A DNA stretch of 64,000 bases, from assembly GCA_008711295.1 (NCBI GenBank), contig VUYV01000041.1:3627317-3691316 (forward strand), written 5' to 3'. This DNA comes from Anarhynchus alexandrinus (taxonomy: Eukaryota; Chordata; Aves; Charadriiformes; Charadriidae). A program made the position numbers and the translations under genes. Below the pieces are notes generated by a model. It was given only the letters and a program-made list of their open reading frames with translations, had not been told where the DNA came from and searched no databases. This document shows positions 48,818 to 60,295 of this stretch, piece by piece (the stretch's first letter is position 1; every line of letters begins with the position of its first letter).

Positions 48818-51800
48818 CCTCCTTACCAGAAGGTGCAACTAATCTTTCTTCCTCCCTCTTTATTTCTGCTCTTATATGGTAAGTGTACTTCTGCTTATGA
48901 TCATACAGGGTTATTTTAATACTGCACTGCAAAGGCAGAGGTTTGGTATCCTTCTTCTGTCCTTTTATCCATGAACTATTGCAAATAATCTGCTAGCTAG
49001 GGAGTAAAATGGAAGTTGCCTTCCATTTGTTGCTGCCCTGCTGTAGTCTGACTAGTTAGCTGCCAGAGTCTTCTAATTTCTAAGCTAAATGTGCTAGTAC
49101 TTGGATTTCAAAGTGCAAAACCATGTTCAGCACATTCATATCCAGGAGTGCTTCTAATTGGAGTTTTTATTAAATTTTTCTTTGTAGTCATGTTTGGTAA
49201 CGTGAAAATATATTATGCCTTTTGAAAGCCTCAAGCTAACAGCACCAAAGGTTTCTACATAATAATCACGTGACACTTAAAAGTCACTGTGCAGACTGTA
49301 CGTGACACTCAGGGACATGTTTAAAAGCAGTGTAATCAGCTTTCAGTCTGTTCTGTCACTTTGCATGCATTTAGAGTAAGACAGAAATATTCTACTCACA
49401 GGTCTTGCTGAGATCTCTTTAACTACCCATTTGTAAAATCTTTTAGTAGCATGGTACAAAGGCAGAAAACAGCTCATGTAGCATCTTGAAAATAAAGTAA
49501 CACATTGGAGGTGAAAGATTCTGAATGATGACATATTAATTGCATTTGATATTAGTCCCAAATAATTGTTTTATTAGCTGCATTTCGCTCAGTGAATGTA
49601 ACCTCTTCCCCTTGTGGAGTTTGTGCAGACAGACTGTGCTTCCCGTGTTCATATTCCATGAGTATGTTTGCAGTATGGAATACTTGGTATCCACAATACA
49701 AGCTGTGCTATTTAGCTGTGATTAGTTACTTAAGTCATTTGTTATTATTTCCATTACCTAATTGGGGGAGAAGAATTTATAATTAGCAGGGTGAGTTTGG
49801 CTTTCTGAATAAGGCAGTAATTTGCGGGATGGGATTTAGCAGGGAAGTAGAATTAGAACATTTTCCCTTTTCTTAATTATACAGGTCTTGTCCATAGAAT
49901 CAATCCTAGAAAATTAAGTTACTCTCAATACTTTAGGAAGGGAACATATTAATTTTAAATACTGTATTCTATTTAAAAAGGAACTCAACTGTGCTCTTGA
50001 TATTAACTGTGAGAAATACTGTCAGTACAGAGTTTGGTTTATGTCAGTCTGTACACAACATGCGTATTGTGTCTATTATGTACTTAGATATCTTTGATCT
50101 GTGGGCTGTGGCTCTCCTCGTCATCCTTCAGTTTGAACCTGTAATCAGTGATATAGCTGTAGGCAGAGGCTAAAGGTTTGGTACAGGGTTCTAGTTAAAG
50201 CCACTCCTTGCTGTTAAGGCAGCTTTTCTGTACTACTTATGTGGTACATGTGCTGAAATTAATTAGGAATTTTGACAGTTAGGAGCCAGGAGCTTTTTCC
50301 TACTTCCACATTTGGTAGGACTGGAAGTCTATTATACATTTAATGTTGAAGTCGGGGTAACAATGAGAGTCAGGACTAGTTGGAGCTCTCAGCTTCTGCT
50401 GAATCTGTATGGGAATATTATACTCTGGTTAGGAGTGTTATCTTTAAATCTGGGTAGATCAGTATCAATCATTTAGTTTTAGAAATAAGCTCAAGCTTCA
50501 GTATTGGGTTGATTTTAGTAAGCATAGTTTCTGGCAACTCAAGTTTTAGTTCAATCTGTATTTGGCTTTCAAATTGCATTTTGAACTCTGGCCAGTAGAA
50601 ATGAGAGACTGAGATTGGACTCAAAAGTGACAGGACAGTGCATCTAGCCTCTCACTGGTCCGTGATGAGCATGAGGGTTTGAATAGTGCTTGCAGGGCAG
50701 TCTTGACCTCTGATGTGCTTATACAGAAATGGTAAGTTATATGTCGGGATGAATTGTCTTCAGGGGGTGCTTATTACTCTTCATGGACTACACAGAGAGA
50801 CTAGCGTGATCTGGCTTCCAACTCAGATGTCTGCATTAAATACCTACTGCTAGCTGGGATGAATCGGGTCTTTTTTGCATGTTGGCAGTAGCACTAATGA
50901 GGATCAATTGCCTGAATTTTCAGCACATAGGTAGCAATCTAGTACTACTCTGGAATTTACTCAGATTATTTTGATCAGTGGTTGCTCTCCTTGTCAGTTA
51001 TTTTGAATAACATTTTTAATCCTTTTGACAAATATGGAAATACTGTGAAAATGAGAAAGCTGGAGCCAAGGTAGGTGAGTTCATTCCAGCTTTGTTCAGG
51101 CTTGATCTAATACTGAAGAAAGTGCCTTTCCACAAGATGTTGGGTGGAGACACCCCAGCTTCTGTAGCTCAGCCAGTCTGGCTATTTCAGTTGGAAAATT
51201 TTATTTCTTTTATACTTCCGTTCAGGCCAACTTTATGCTTGCTTCTCCTTTCTAGAACAGATGTACAGATTCACCTGGTTGCTACATATTTGGTAGAGTT
51301 TTCCCAGTAAGTTCAGTGGGTGCGAAAATAGTCAATGAGCAATACCTACCATGCCTTTCATCTTTCATCTGCAAGTTCTCTGTGGTCAGCCACCTCCCCC
51401 TTGTACAGAAGACAAAATTGTAGTTGTGAAGGGGCTTGAACAGGAATCTTGCTTTTCTGAGGGTTGGGCTTGGCACAGAATTCATTAATCTGCAGCCCTG
51501 GCTCAGGCAGGCATTTTCCTCACTCTTTCCTCCTCCTTTCCCTTCCTCCTGTTGGCTGCTTGTCATTGTCTGGCTCTCCCTTCACCATGCTAGCACAGCT
51601 GTGAGTAAGACTGCAGAATAAGTTGGACTGGGGAACCATTCCAGCTAAAAAAATGATTATTATATTAGAGGTACAGATTATATTTCAGCTGAATCACTTC
51701 CTTAGGTGACGATGTAAATGTTTGTGCTGGGAGGGCACTGTGAGAACCAGGTTTGGAGGTGAAGTAGGAATGGCTTCAGCTGGCAAAAGCATCATGGCTG

Positions 51801-51879
51801 CTAAAGCCTCAGTCCCAGGGAAGTGCTCCGAGAGCAAGGGCAAACCTGATCAAGTGACCTGGTACAGTGTTGACCATAG
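48818..51879. other. non-coding DNA, no supported gene
   Basis: AT-rich unique sequence with no ORF above about 95 codons and no recognisable repeat. A pyrimidine-rich patch lies at about 51517-51549. The 150 bases just before the CR1 scrap (51725-51879) have no similarity I can name. Confidence 0.55.
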
Positions 51880-51960
51880 ACTTGCTTTGAGCAGGGGATT
51901 GGACTAGGTGAGCTCCAGAGGTCCCTTCCAGCCTCGGTTATTCTGTGGTTCTATGATTCT
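51880..51960 (+). mobile_element. CR1 3'-end scrap
   Basis: Only the last 80 or so bases of a CR1: 'gcaggggattggactaggtg', 'agctccagaggtcccttcca', then the octamer region ATTCTGTGGTTCTATGATTCT. The pairing of GAGCTCCAGAGGTCC with CCTTCCAGCCTC marks it as a different subfamily, or an older copy, compared with the 33.4 and 62.9 kb ends. It contains no coding sequence. Extreme 5' truncation is typical of this LINE group. Confidence 0.88.
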
Positions 51961-54900
51961 AACTTATATCCTGTTTCAGGCATCCTTTGACTCTGTCATG
52001 CTGTTGCACACATTTCTTCAAAAGCACAAATACAAAGCTAAGATCAATGCTGTCCAACAGAGACAGAGGCCCTCTGACCATCTGGTATGCTCAACATAGT
52101 AAAAGTCAGATCAAATCCACCCAATTTTTATTTAGTAAGAAGAACACTATTGCAACTTTTCTTTATTTTTTTCTGCTTTATCCTAAATAAGAATTGCAAA
52201 CGTGGCACTGCATAAAGCCTGTTGTGTTTTGATTTGTTACAGCTTAATTGTAAATGATGTGAAAGTTGAAGGGAAGATGTCTAGGTAGAAACACTAGACA
52301 ACCCTGTAGCTGCATCACTGGCAAACTCCCTCTGATACCCACATTACTGAGCCTGTTCTTCCCCAGCTGGTGACAAAGCAGGCAGTGCCTTCTGTGGTGC
52401 GGGACTACCCCTGGAGGCATCTCTCATCTGTCAGGATCAGGACCACTGTGTGTTGGTAGTAGACTGCACAGCTGTGTTGAATATATACCTCTGTTTCCGT
52501 CTTCCCTGTTGGGATGCTGGTGTTGAGAGCCACGTTCCTTTCCAGGTGCCTGGCTTCATGCACAAAATGCAGAGGGAATGAAAGACAAGGTAGCCCCCAC
52601 TCTAGCTGGTGTAATGCAGATATCAAAGAAAGTGCTGAAGTCCACATTTCCCACCCATCTGAGGTGTCCCCTCTGGTATTCCAGCTCTGTCAGCCCCTGC
52701 TACTTTCCAATGAGATAATATTCAAAAAGACCGCAGTATACTGCTTGAAGAGGTCCAAGGCCAAAGAGGAGCACTGTGTCCAGCACTCGGAGTGATGTAG
52801 CTCACTTTTTCAGCAGCTTGCACAATTTCAATTAAAAAAAAATAATATTCTTTTTAGTATGCATGAAAGTATAGGTGGGAGACCTAATTCTAAAGTTTTG
52901 CTATGTTTAAGTGAGAGTCAACTCCAACTATCCAAATGAAGCTCAAATAAATCAGTTCCAAGATGATATAAATGTATCCGAGTGGGTATTTGTAAGAAAT
53001 GATGTAAGCAAATACAGCTCTACTAGTTTGACATCTAGAATGGGATTCATTGATGGATTCAATGGTGAGGAATAAATACTTTGCAATACATGAGTCATCC
53101 CTTTCTAAGGTAGATATATAAATGAATTCAGATGAGTTATACTCCAGAAGTGCTTTTGCACTAGAGTAAAAAGGTTGTCTAGACAACTAGCATGGTTTTT
53201 AAGGTTTACATTAAAGGCACCAAAAGATGTTGTGAGCTGAATCTCATCCCTGGTTTACTACAGGCCTCACTCATGTCCAGGTTTAACATGGGGTTCTGAG
53301 AGCCTCATCCTGTTACTAACGTGAACATGTTTAGATCTATCTGGATCTGATCTGTACTCAAGAGTGGAGCTTGTGGTGAGGAAGGGCAGAAGCATAACGA
53401 CATGCAGAGCCATGGCCAAGGGTGACATCAGCCACACAGGGATTTTGTGAAGGGTATCACAACTTGTGGACCATACAGCCAGGGTGATGTGTAAGGGCAT
53501 GCTAGCAGCTGTTGCTGCCCAGATACAGGGCCTGCAGGTCCCTGGTGGCAACGAGTAGGAGTGTGAAAGGCAGGAAGAAGCACCACAGTAGGATCGTCTG
53601 GGAGAGGGATGCTCCCAAATCTTCTTGTGACAGCTCTGCCTGCATTTCTTGCATGCCTGCAAGCATTGCATATGACGCAGGGAGAGGCACGTAAGTTGCA
53701 TTCCTTACAAGCCGACAGCAAATTATTATCTGCAGCATGTGAGGGGTATTTTAGAGAAACTGTGCTTCAGACAAGTATACTGGAGGGTCAAGACTTCTTG
53801 GAGAGCTCAGGGATGTAGTCTCAAGGGGAATTCCCTGGTAGCAGATCTGATCCCAGCTGAGATCTCAAGCTAGATGGCCCTTTTCTCCATGCCAACACAG
53901 CTGTTCATATCACCAGGTGAGAGACTGGACTGGGAAACTGATGCCACTCAAATATAATGTGTTCTTTATTATTTTGCTGCGTGGTTTGCTGCCTTATGTG
54001 GGTCTGCTGCCGGATGTCTGTGGTGAGGTTCACACAGCAACCCTGTCTCAGAGCTGCTTTTTAAAGGCTCAGCATAGTCTCTTGCATAGTCTCTTAGATT
54101 TCTGTTTATGTCCTGTCAAGCAGCTCTTGCTAGTGACACAAGTCTTTACACATGTCCCTGGCTACCCTTCAGCCGGTCCTCAGAAAAGATCCTACGTCCC
54201 GACCAACCCCTGTCTCCTTTGAGTGTGGTGAGCCAGTCTGTAGTAATAGCACCTTTACTTGCTGTCAGTGACCTCCCTGGCGAGACAAATCAATCCTGAA
54301 AAAGGACTTGCTCTTTTAAAGGAAGTCAGTGAGCCTTTGCACATTACAGGTTGGCATGATACGTATTGGTTATTTGAACTGGAGAGGGCAAAATCCCTTG
54401 GGCCTGTTGCCCAGGCTTTATGAGTTTATTTGGGGATGGCTGACGGCTTGCTGTCCCCAGCTCTGTTCCTCACCCTGGACGTGCAAGGTGCCTCTGAGTC
54501 AGCTGCTGCATCACCTCGGTTTGCATCATGGTTATGGTCTGTGGTATAATAGGGCTGATTCATGTTGATTCATCGGCAGCTCAAATGTCCATACGGTCTG
54601 CGCTAGGCAGAAGGCTAGGGCATTATTTTTCTCCTTTCGTCCTCTCTGTCTAAGGCATTCCTACTCTTCACCACAGCCCTTAGCCAAGCTTGAATATGGG
54701 GAGGTTCACTGTTCTGCAGAGCATTGCTAGAAATTCTTCCTTCTCCACCCAGTACCCTTCTTTCAAGGGGCTTTCTTCAGTCTTCACATCAGTTGCAGAA
54801 ATAGTGTCCCCTGGGTCCAGGCTGTGCTGCCAACCTTTGCATGTCTGCAGGGTGCTGCCCCCTTCAGTTCTTCATGGCCCATTGAGGCAAATGCTTGAGA

Positions 54901-57900
54901 ATTTCCCTTCCCTTGCCTTTCTTTTCCCCTTGCTTAACGGGGTCCTAACCTGTTCTTGTCCCTTTTAACTGCTCATGCAGAACTGGAGAACACTGTGACA
55001 CAACAACGTTAAAAACATTGCAAAATGTTCTTGCGTTTTCTACACAGCAGCTGTGGACAAAGCTCACAAAATGACGTGTTATTATGTACCACAGGGAAAA
55101 ATACTGCCTGTTTGTTGTATGCTGGCTGCTTCCTTGCTACTGAGAAAGCTCCTTTCTGACCCACTGGCATTCTCCACAGGGCGCAGACACCCTAAGCGGT
55201 TCTCGGCCTCAACCCACCACTTTCCTCCTTCACCCTATGCTTAGCCTTTCGTTCCCATCCCTGCTTCATCCCCCCGGCTCTGCCTCCATGACTGTGTGCC
55301 AGGCAGCCGATTGAACCCTATCACTGAAATGATCAAAGCTGAAAGGAACTTTATTTCTGAGGGTTATTTTTACTCCTGATGGCTGCAGCGATATAGTCAG
55401 CAGCACAGCCCCATCGTGCAGTTAGCAGGCAGTGCCTGGCAGAGAAAGCGGTTCCTTTCAGAGAAAGGAATCTCTCTGGTGGCTTTGCCTTGCAGAAGAC
55501 AAAGTTTTGTGGAACTGCTCCTGCCTGACAGGGGTCTGTCAAAGGGGCTTGAGTGTAATAAGAGTGGGGGATCCAGAAGATCTGCTTAGTGAGGCCTTAA
55601 GAAGGTGGTGGGGCAGGGTCAGAAGAATGGGAAGAAAGGTGGAAATGAATGTATGAAAGTTCAGTGGGCCCAGACAAGACTGGGACTGCTGTCAGACTGG
55701 AGATGGGGTTAGAGGAAGCTTTACTGGGGAGAGAGAGAGCTGAGCATCAAATCAAGGAGAGGGGTGCTCAAGGGAAGTGTCATATATTTTACTAGACAGA
55801 TATAGCTAGAGAAAGCTCAGGCATACTTCCAAGCACACTGACTTTTCAGTGGCATGGAGATGGCCTTGTGTACCTGAAAATCTCTCTGGTTTCCCCCTCC
55901 AAACACAAAATTTAATAAAAACTGGGACCTGTCCTTTCAAATATTGCCTTGGTTATGTCCTGAGACAATCACAGCTCCAACAGCCACACTATTGCAGCCA
56001 GAAGTAGAGACAGAATGAAATTGGGGAAACTGGCAGTTGAATTGGAGGAAAAAATCAAAGGCAGTTCTTCTTCCGGGCTTTCCCAAGGATATGTTAAAAA
56101 CAGGTCTCTGACTTCCTTACGCAGTCTCTGCCCAGCAGTAGATTTTACATTCTCTGGGGTCCCTAGAGTTCAAACCCATTTAGTGTCTAAAAATGCTCGC
56201 CCGTTTGTTGCATAGCCAAGTCCCGCTCGGCCTTCTCCAAAATTAGCAGAGCTACCCAAATAGTAGAGATGACCAGGATCAGTCCCTTCCTGTTATCTTT
56301 GTGCACAGTTTCCCCCGATCTTTACTGGATAAACTGCCTCAAGCTAAATGTGTCCATCAATGTATGTGTCAGAGCTCTATCCCCAGGCTTGCCACGGCAC
56401 AGACACTGCGTGAAGGAAGTCCCCTAGAGTATGATAACATGCAGCCTTCGTGTTTCTAGTTTGGTGAAGGGTAAGTGATGGTATACGATTTCAGGGAAGA
56501 CTGCTGGTTTGCAATCTCTTCAGGAAATTGTAATGTTCGCTTAGACTCTATCCTTAGTCTGAATACATTAAGCCCACGGGCAAAAAGATAGCCACAATTG
56601 AAGTTAATTGTACAGTTGCTGGAAATGATAAAAGAAGAGTTCTCTCTGTAGTCAGTCCTCCCACTCATGGGATCAGCTAGTTTCATATCCTCGCTATCTC
56701 ACACCACAAACCAGTGGGGAGAAAACAGTAATTCTTGACTCTTTTTTTGAAGTGGAGGAGGCAAGGGAAGGACATTTTTGTATTCTGTACAGCTTTATTC
56801 AGCAGCAAGCTTGCATTTAACTGCAATTTTCAAGTGCCTCACAAAAGATTATCACATGTATCCTGAGAAATATTGGCAGTGGAACTGTCACTTTATTGTG
56901 AAGAAAGAAAATGAGACAAAAAGAAGTGAAATTGAGGGAATTAGTGTCAGGACTTTCTGCGTCTAGTTTTAGGCTTAGTTTATTAGAAACTGTTAAATGG
57001 GGAGGTGAGCTGTTTTCAAAAGGCTTTTTGATAAAATGCCATCAAATGGTAATGCTTCCAGACTTTTTCCTCCCATTTACAATATAGGGCTGTGGAATAG
57101 GTAACCAGGCAGTATTCTGTCTCATCAGTTCTCAAATACGGAGAAAGTGAGAGAAGGAGAAACAGGCTGTTTGCCTCTGAAGCGCTAGCAGTTGACTCCA
57201 AAGGATCCCTGCGCATGTTATTGATAGAAGAAAGCTCTTTTTCAGGTGTAAGGACACTGTCATGAAGATGATGGACTTGGCCTCAAATGCAGGCAAGAAT
57301 TAGATATTGCTGTGCAAAGTACTTTTCCCTGGGCATTCAGGAGGAACCTTCGGAAGCTCTGTGCCTGTTTACTCCCCAAAACAGGGGTTTCTGTGTGCTT
57401 TCTGAGGATGAATTTTGGTGAAAGCAAATGCCAAACCATGGCACCACAATAAGGCCAGCAGAGCTTCTTAAAAAAAGCAGACTGTTCCTCCTTCCTTCTC
57501 TCGGTCAGTCATTCCTGTCCTTACAGAAACCTCCTCACAATTGCAGCACAAGCATTTGTATGACCTTGTGGGAACTATATTGGAAAAATTGCATATTTTT
57601 TTTCCCAGGGGCTGTTTTTCAGCTGGATCGGTTCTCTGATCTGGTTCACCATGTAGCCACACAAATATTTATGATGGCACAGTACAACAGATTATCTGGG
57701 AGACGATGTGGGAGTGGGAGAAAGTGGGAACTGCTTTATGGGCAATCATGTTCACTTAAAAGAGTACCAAACCGTAGCTTAAAGAAGAAAGGAAGAGCAG
57801 TGGGATGACACATCTGAGAAGGGAGTTGAGGCATGTGCATTATTCCCCAGAAATGAAAACAGCTTCAAATGTCAAATGGTGCAATTACAGGGGGGGAAGA

Positions 57901-59939
57901 TCAGCTAACACAGCAATGCAATCTGCAGGCAGGGAGAATTTCAGTGTTTCTGTCACTCTGAAACTTCACTTTGAGGGAGATGGTAAGTGGAAGATGCAGA
58001 TGGTGGATCCAACCAGCTGCAAAAGCAGTGGATCTGCATGTGGATGACCCTCCACCTCCATGTGATCTGCAAGATCTGAAGTGAGATCCTTTGTGAGATT
58101 GTTTTGGATAAATATGCTGGTCTCTGTGTGTTTGTGTGTGTGCATGGTGCAGGCTGGGATTCTGTGAGGGGTTCTTACGTGGTTTTCTTCTCTTGAAGGT
58201 GCTTGTTGTGGGTTTCTTTTGAAAAGGGTTGTCACCAGAAGGAGAATGTAACACAGATTTATTTACCACTATTTTCTTACTAAGCTGTGCTACTTGCAGC
58301 AGCCTTCTGGGCCCTGCACACTGCAATGGCACAGTAGCCTGGCCGAGTCCTCACAGAAACATGATGTGGCGCTCCCTGTCCCACGTTACCAGTGTTCACC
58401 CTGACTTCTGTCACTTGGCACTTGGGCTTGCCTGGCCTTGGGAAAAGGGCCCTGTCTGTACCTGCCCATACCCCCCAAAACTGACTTTGCCAGACCTTTG
58501 ATGGCCTCTGGCATTTGCTTTAATGTGTCGGGGTTTCATGCCAAAACATCCTAGTTCCAATGTATCCAGGTGGAGAGGAGAAAAATTGAATAACCGTTGT
58601 TTTCTGCTTTGTGAGACTCTACTGCATTTTGTAAAACCCTTCAGAGATAATTCCCAGTCCAGAAGGGAGCTCACAACATGCCTCACCGTTATAAGCTAAT
58701 GCAGTTGCCAAGTCTATTCGGAGCCTTACGGCTACACGGGTGCTGAAATGTTTTTCTGGACAGAAGTCCAAAAATGCTGGGCTATGTCTCTGCTGCAGTC
58801 TCAAGCACCAGTTTGTATCTGCACTTTTTCTCCAGGAGCCAAGGTATAACTTAGACACATCTGAGCTAATTTTGAACGTGTTAGCTCAGCTGCCTTTAGC
58901 AGTCTGGCTAGGGGAGCGAGGAGTTCACCAAAAATTTCCTGTCAGAGGACTAAGGTAAATTAGGCAGCGCTGAGCTCCGTGGTGCTGCAGATTTATGGCT
59001 GTCCCTGCCCCAAAAGACCAAAGTTTGGGTCTTTTCCCATGGTACAGTATTTTTGGTGATGTCATACCATTACATTGTGAGGGATTGTGCTTCTTACATA
59101 CTGCTGAGATAAGTATCCCCTTTTAAAAGATTTTCTACCCCACTATTGCATATAGTCTCATAGTTGTACACGAGGTAAGATAAGGACTTTTCTGCTCTGT
59201 AGTCAGTGTTGAGGGAGGATGGACTATGTGCAAGTACTTTGATTCTAGACCAAATGCCAAGTCTGATTTAGCATGGCACTTCTTATATTAGCGTTCCCAG
59301 GGACACATGAACCAGTTCCTTTCAGAAATGTTTTTTAATGAATGAAGTTCTGAATATCAGAGTGACTCTTCGTTATTCACTGGTACTTTATTTCAGTAGA
59401 TGCAGTTAGAGTCAGTATCTCCCTAGCTTTTAAGTGAATGATGTTATTATACCTCCACTTCTTCAGAGGCTCTCAGAATCTGTGGTGAGATCAAAGATGC
59501 CAGCCGCCCTGTGATCTTCATTAAAAGGGAAGAGGGCTGGCTCAGGCAGTGAAAAGATCTTTTAAAAATCGTTGTCTCTTCAGACCATAATAGCGGAGCA
59601 ATGATTCTCGCTCAGTTAAAGGGTGCAGGGTAAGAAGCAGAACAGCTCTGGAATCAGACAGTTTGGTAGTTTCCTTCTTTTGCGTGCGGGGAAGGCCTCT
59701 TCCAGAGCATTACAAATTCTTCATTGTCCCTGCATTTAAAAACATTGTAGGAAACCTGATGGGAAGGAATGACCTTGGGAATGGGTTTACAGTTCCAGCT
59801 GCTGCAAATTTAAGGACAGGATTGCTGGGCTTATAAAGCTATGAGTGAAAAGGAAGCAAAAATATTATCTTCATCAATTCCAGGAGCAGAAAGACCAAGA
59901 ACTTTTTTCTTAGTAATTCTGCACCTCTGCGTGACAGCG
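51961..59939. other. non-coding DNA, no supported gene
   Basis: Unique sequence with short ORFs. Minus-strand frames overlap in 53267-53738 (up to 144 codons, cysteine-rich, unrecognised). A short duplication of 'gcatagtctctt' lies at about 54071-54094 and a TG-rich patch at about 58120-58142. Base composition is more balanced around 53.3-55.6 kb than in the AT-rich parts. No gene can be supported. Confidence 0.55.
53267..53738 (-). other. overlapping minus-strand ORFs, unrecognised
   Basis: Three minus-strand frames are open together here: 144 codons (53267-53701), 97 codons (53428-53721) and 78 codons (53502-53738). The last has a hydrophobic core (QTILLWCFFLPFTLLLVA) and ends at a stop near 53502; the longest is cysteine- and histidine-rich in its N-terminal half. 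Since all three frames lack stops, the local sequence is simply poor in stop triplets. I recognise no family, and no frame is flanked by convincing splice sites on both sides. Confidence 0.08.
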
Positions 59940-60295
59940 TCAGGGCTCTGACTGACCCTGCCCAGCCCCCCGGGGCTCCCCCCACCCTGCCTACAGCCCA
60001 GGACCCCATGACAGCCCCCTGGGGCTGTTGGTCCCTGCCCAGTGATGCTGCAGCAGGGACAGTCTGGAGGTCCCCAAGGCCCTGCCCAGCCATGGGTCCC
60101 CCAAGCGGGGCCCACCCATGCGTCCATGTCCCCATCCCCAGGGAGGTGACCAATGCCCAGGGCTGGGGCTGCCTCAGGGGCCCTGGTGGCCACCGGCAGC
60201 CCTGTTCTGGGGTCTGCCCTGCCACCTCCCATGGGGAACTCCCAGCACCCCGGCCCCAGGGAACCCCCAGCCATTGTGGGGTGCTGCCGGTTTGG
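59940..60295. other. C-rich, CpG-poor compositional block
   Basis: Base composition changes abruptly. Two lines counted by hand (60001-60120) hold 84 G+C of 120, while both flanks are AT-rich. The plus strand is rich in C runs (CCCAGCCCC, CCCCACCC, CCCCATCCCC), and CpG is scarce (about six in the block), so this is not an unmethylated CpG island. Because TAA/TAG/TGA are rare, several frames are open, including a 176-codon minus-strand frame (59831-60361) that runs into both AT-rich flanks; its glycine- and proline-rich middle has no known domain. The block contains a perfect 8-bp inverted repeat (60011-60028) and three copies of CCCTGCCCAG at irregular spacing. It could be a diverged GC-rich minisatellite, an old GC-rich insertion or an exon of an unusual gene; I cannot tell. 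Confidence 0.75.
60011..60028 (+). repeat. perfect inverted repeat (8-bp arms)
   Basis: ACAGCCCC-CT-GGGGCTGT forms a perfect hairpin or near-palindrome inside the C-rich block. A similar palindrome, CCCCGGGG, occurs shortly before it at about 59967-59974. Confidence 0.85.

Noticed and set aside
53267..53701. Cysteine-rich 144-codon minus-strand ORF as a gene
   Set aside because: All three minus-strand frames lack stops here; no recognised cysteine spacing and no clear exon borders.
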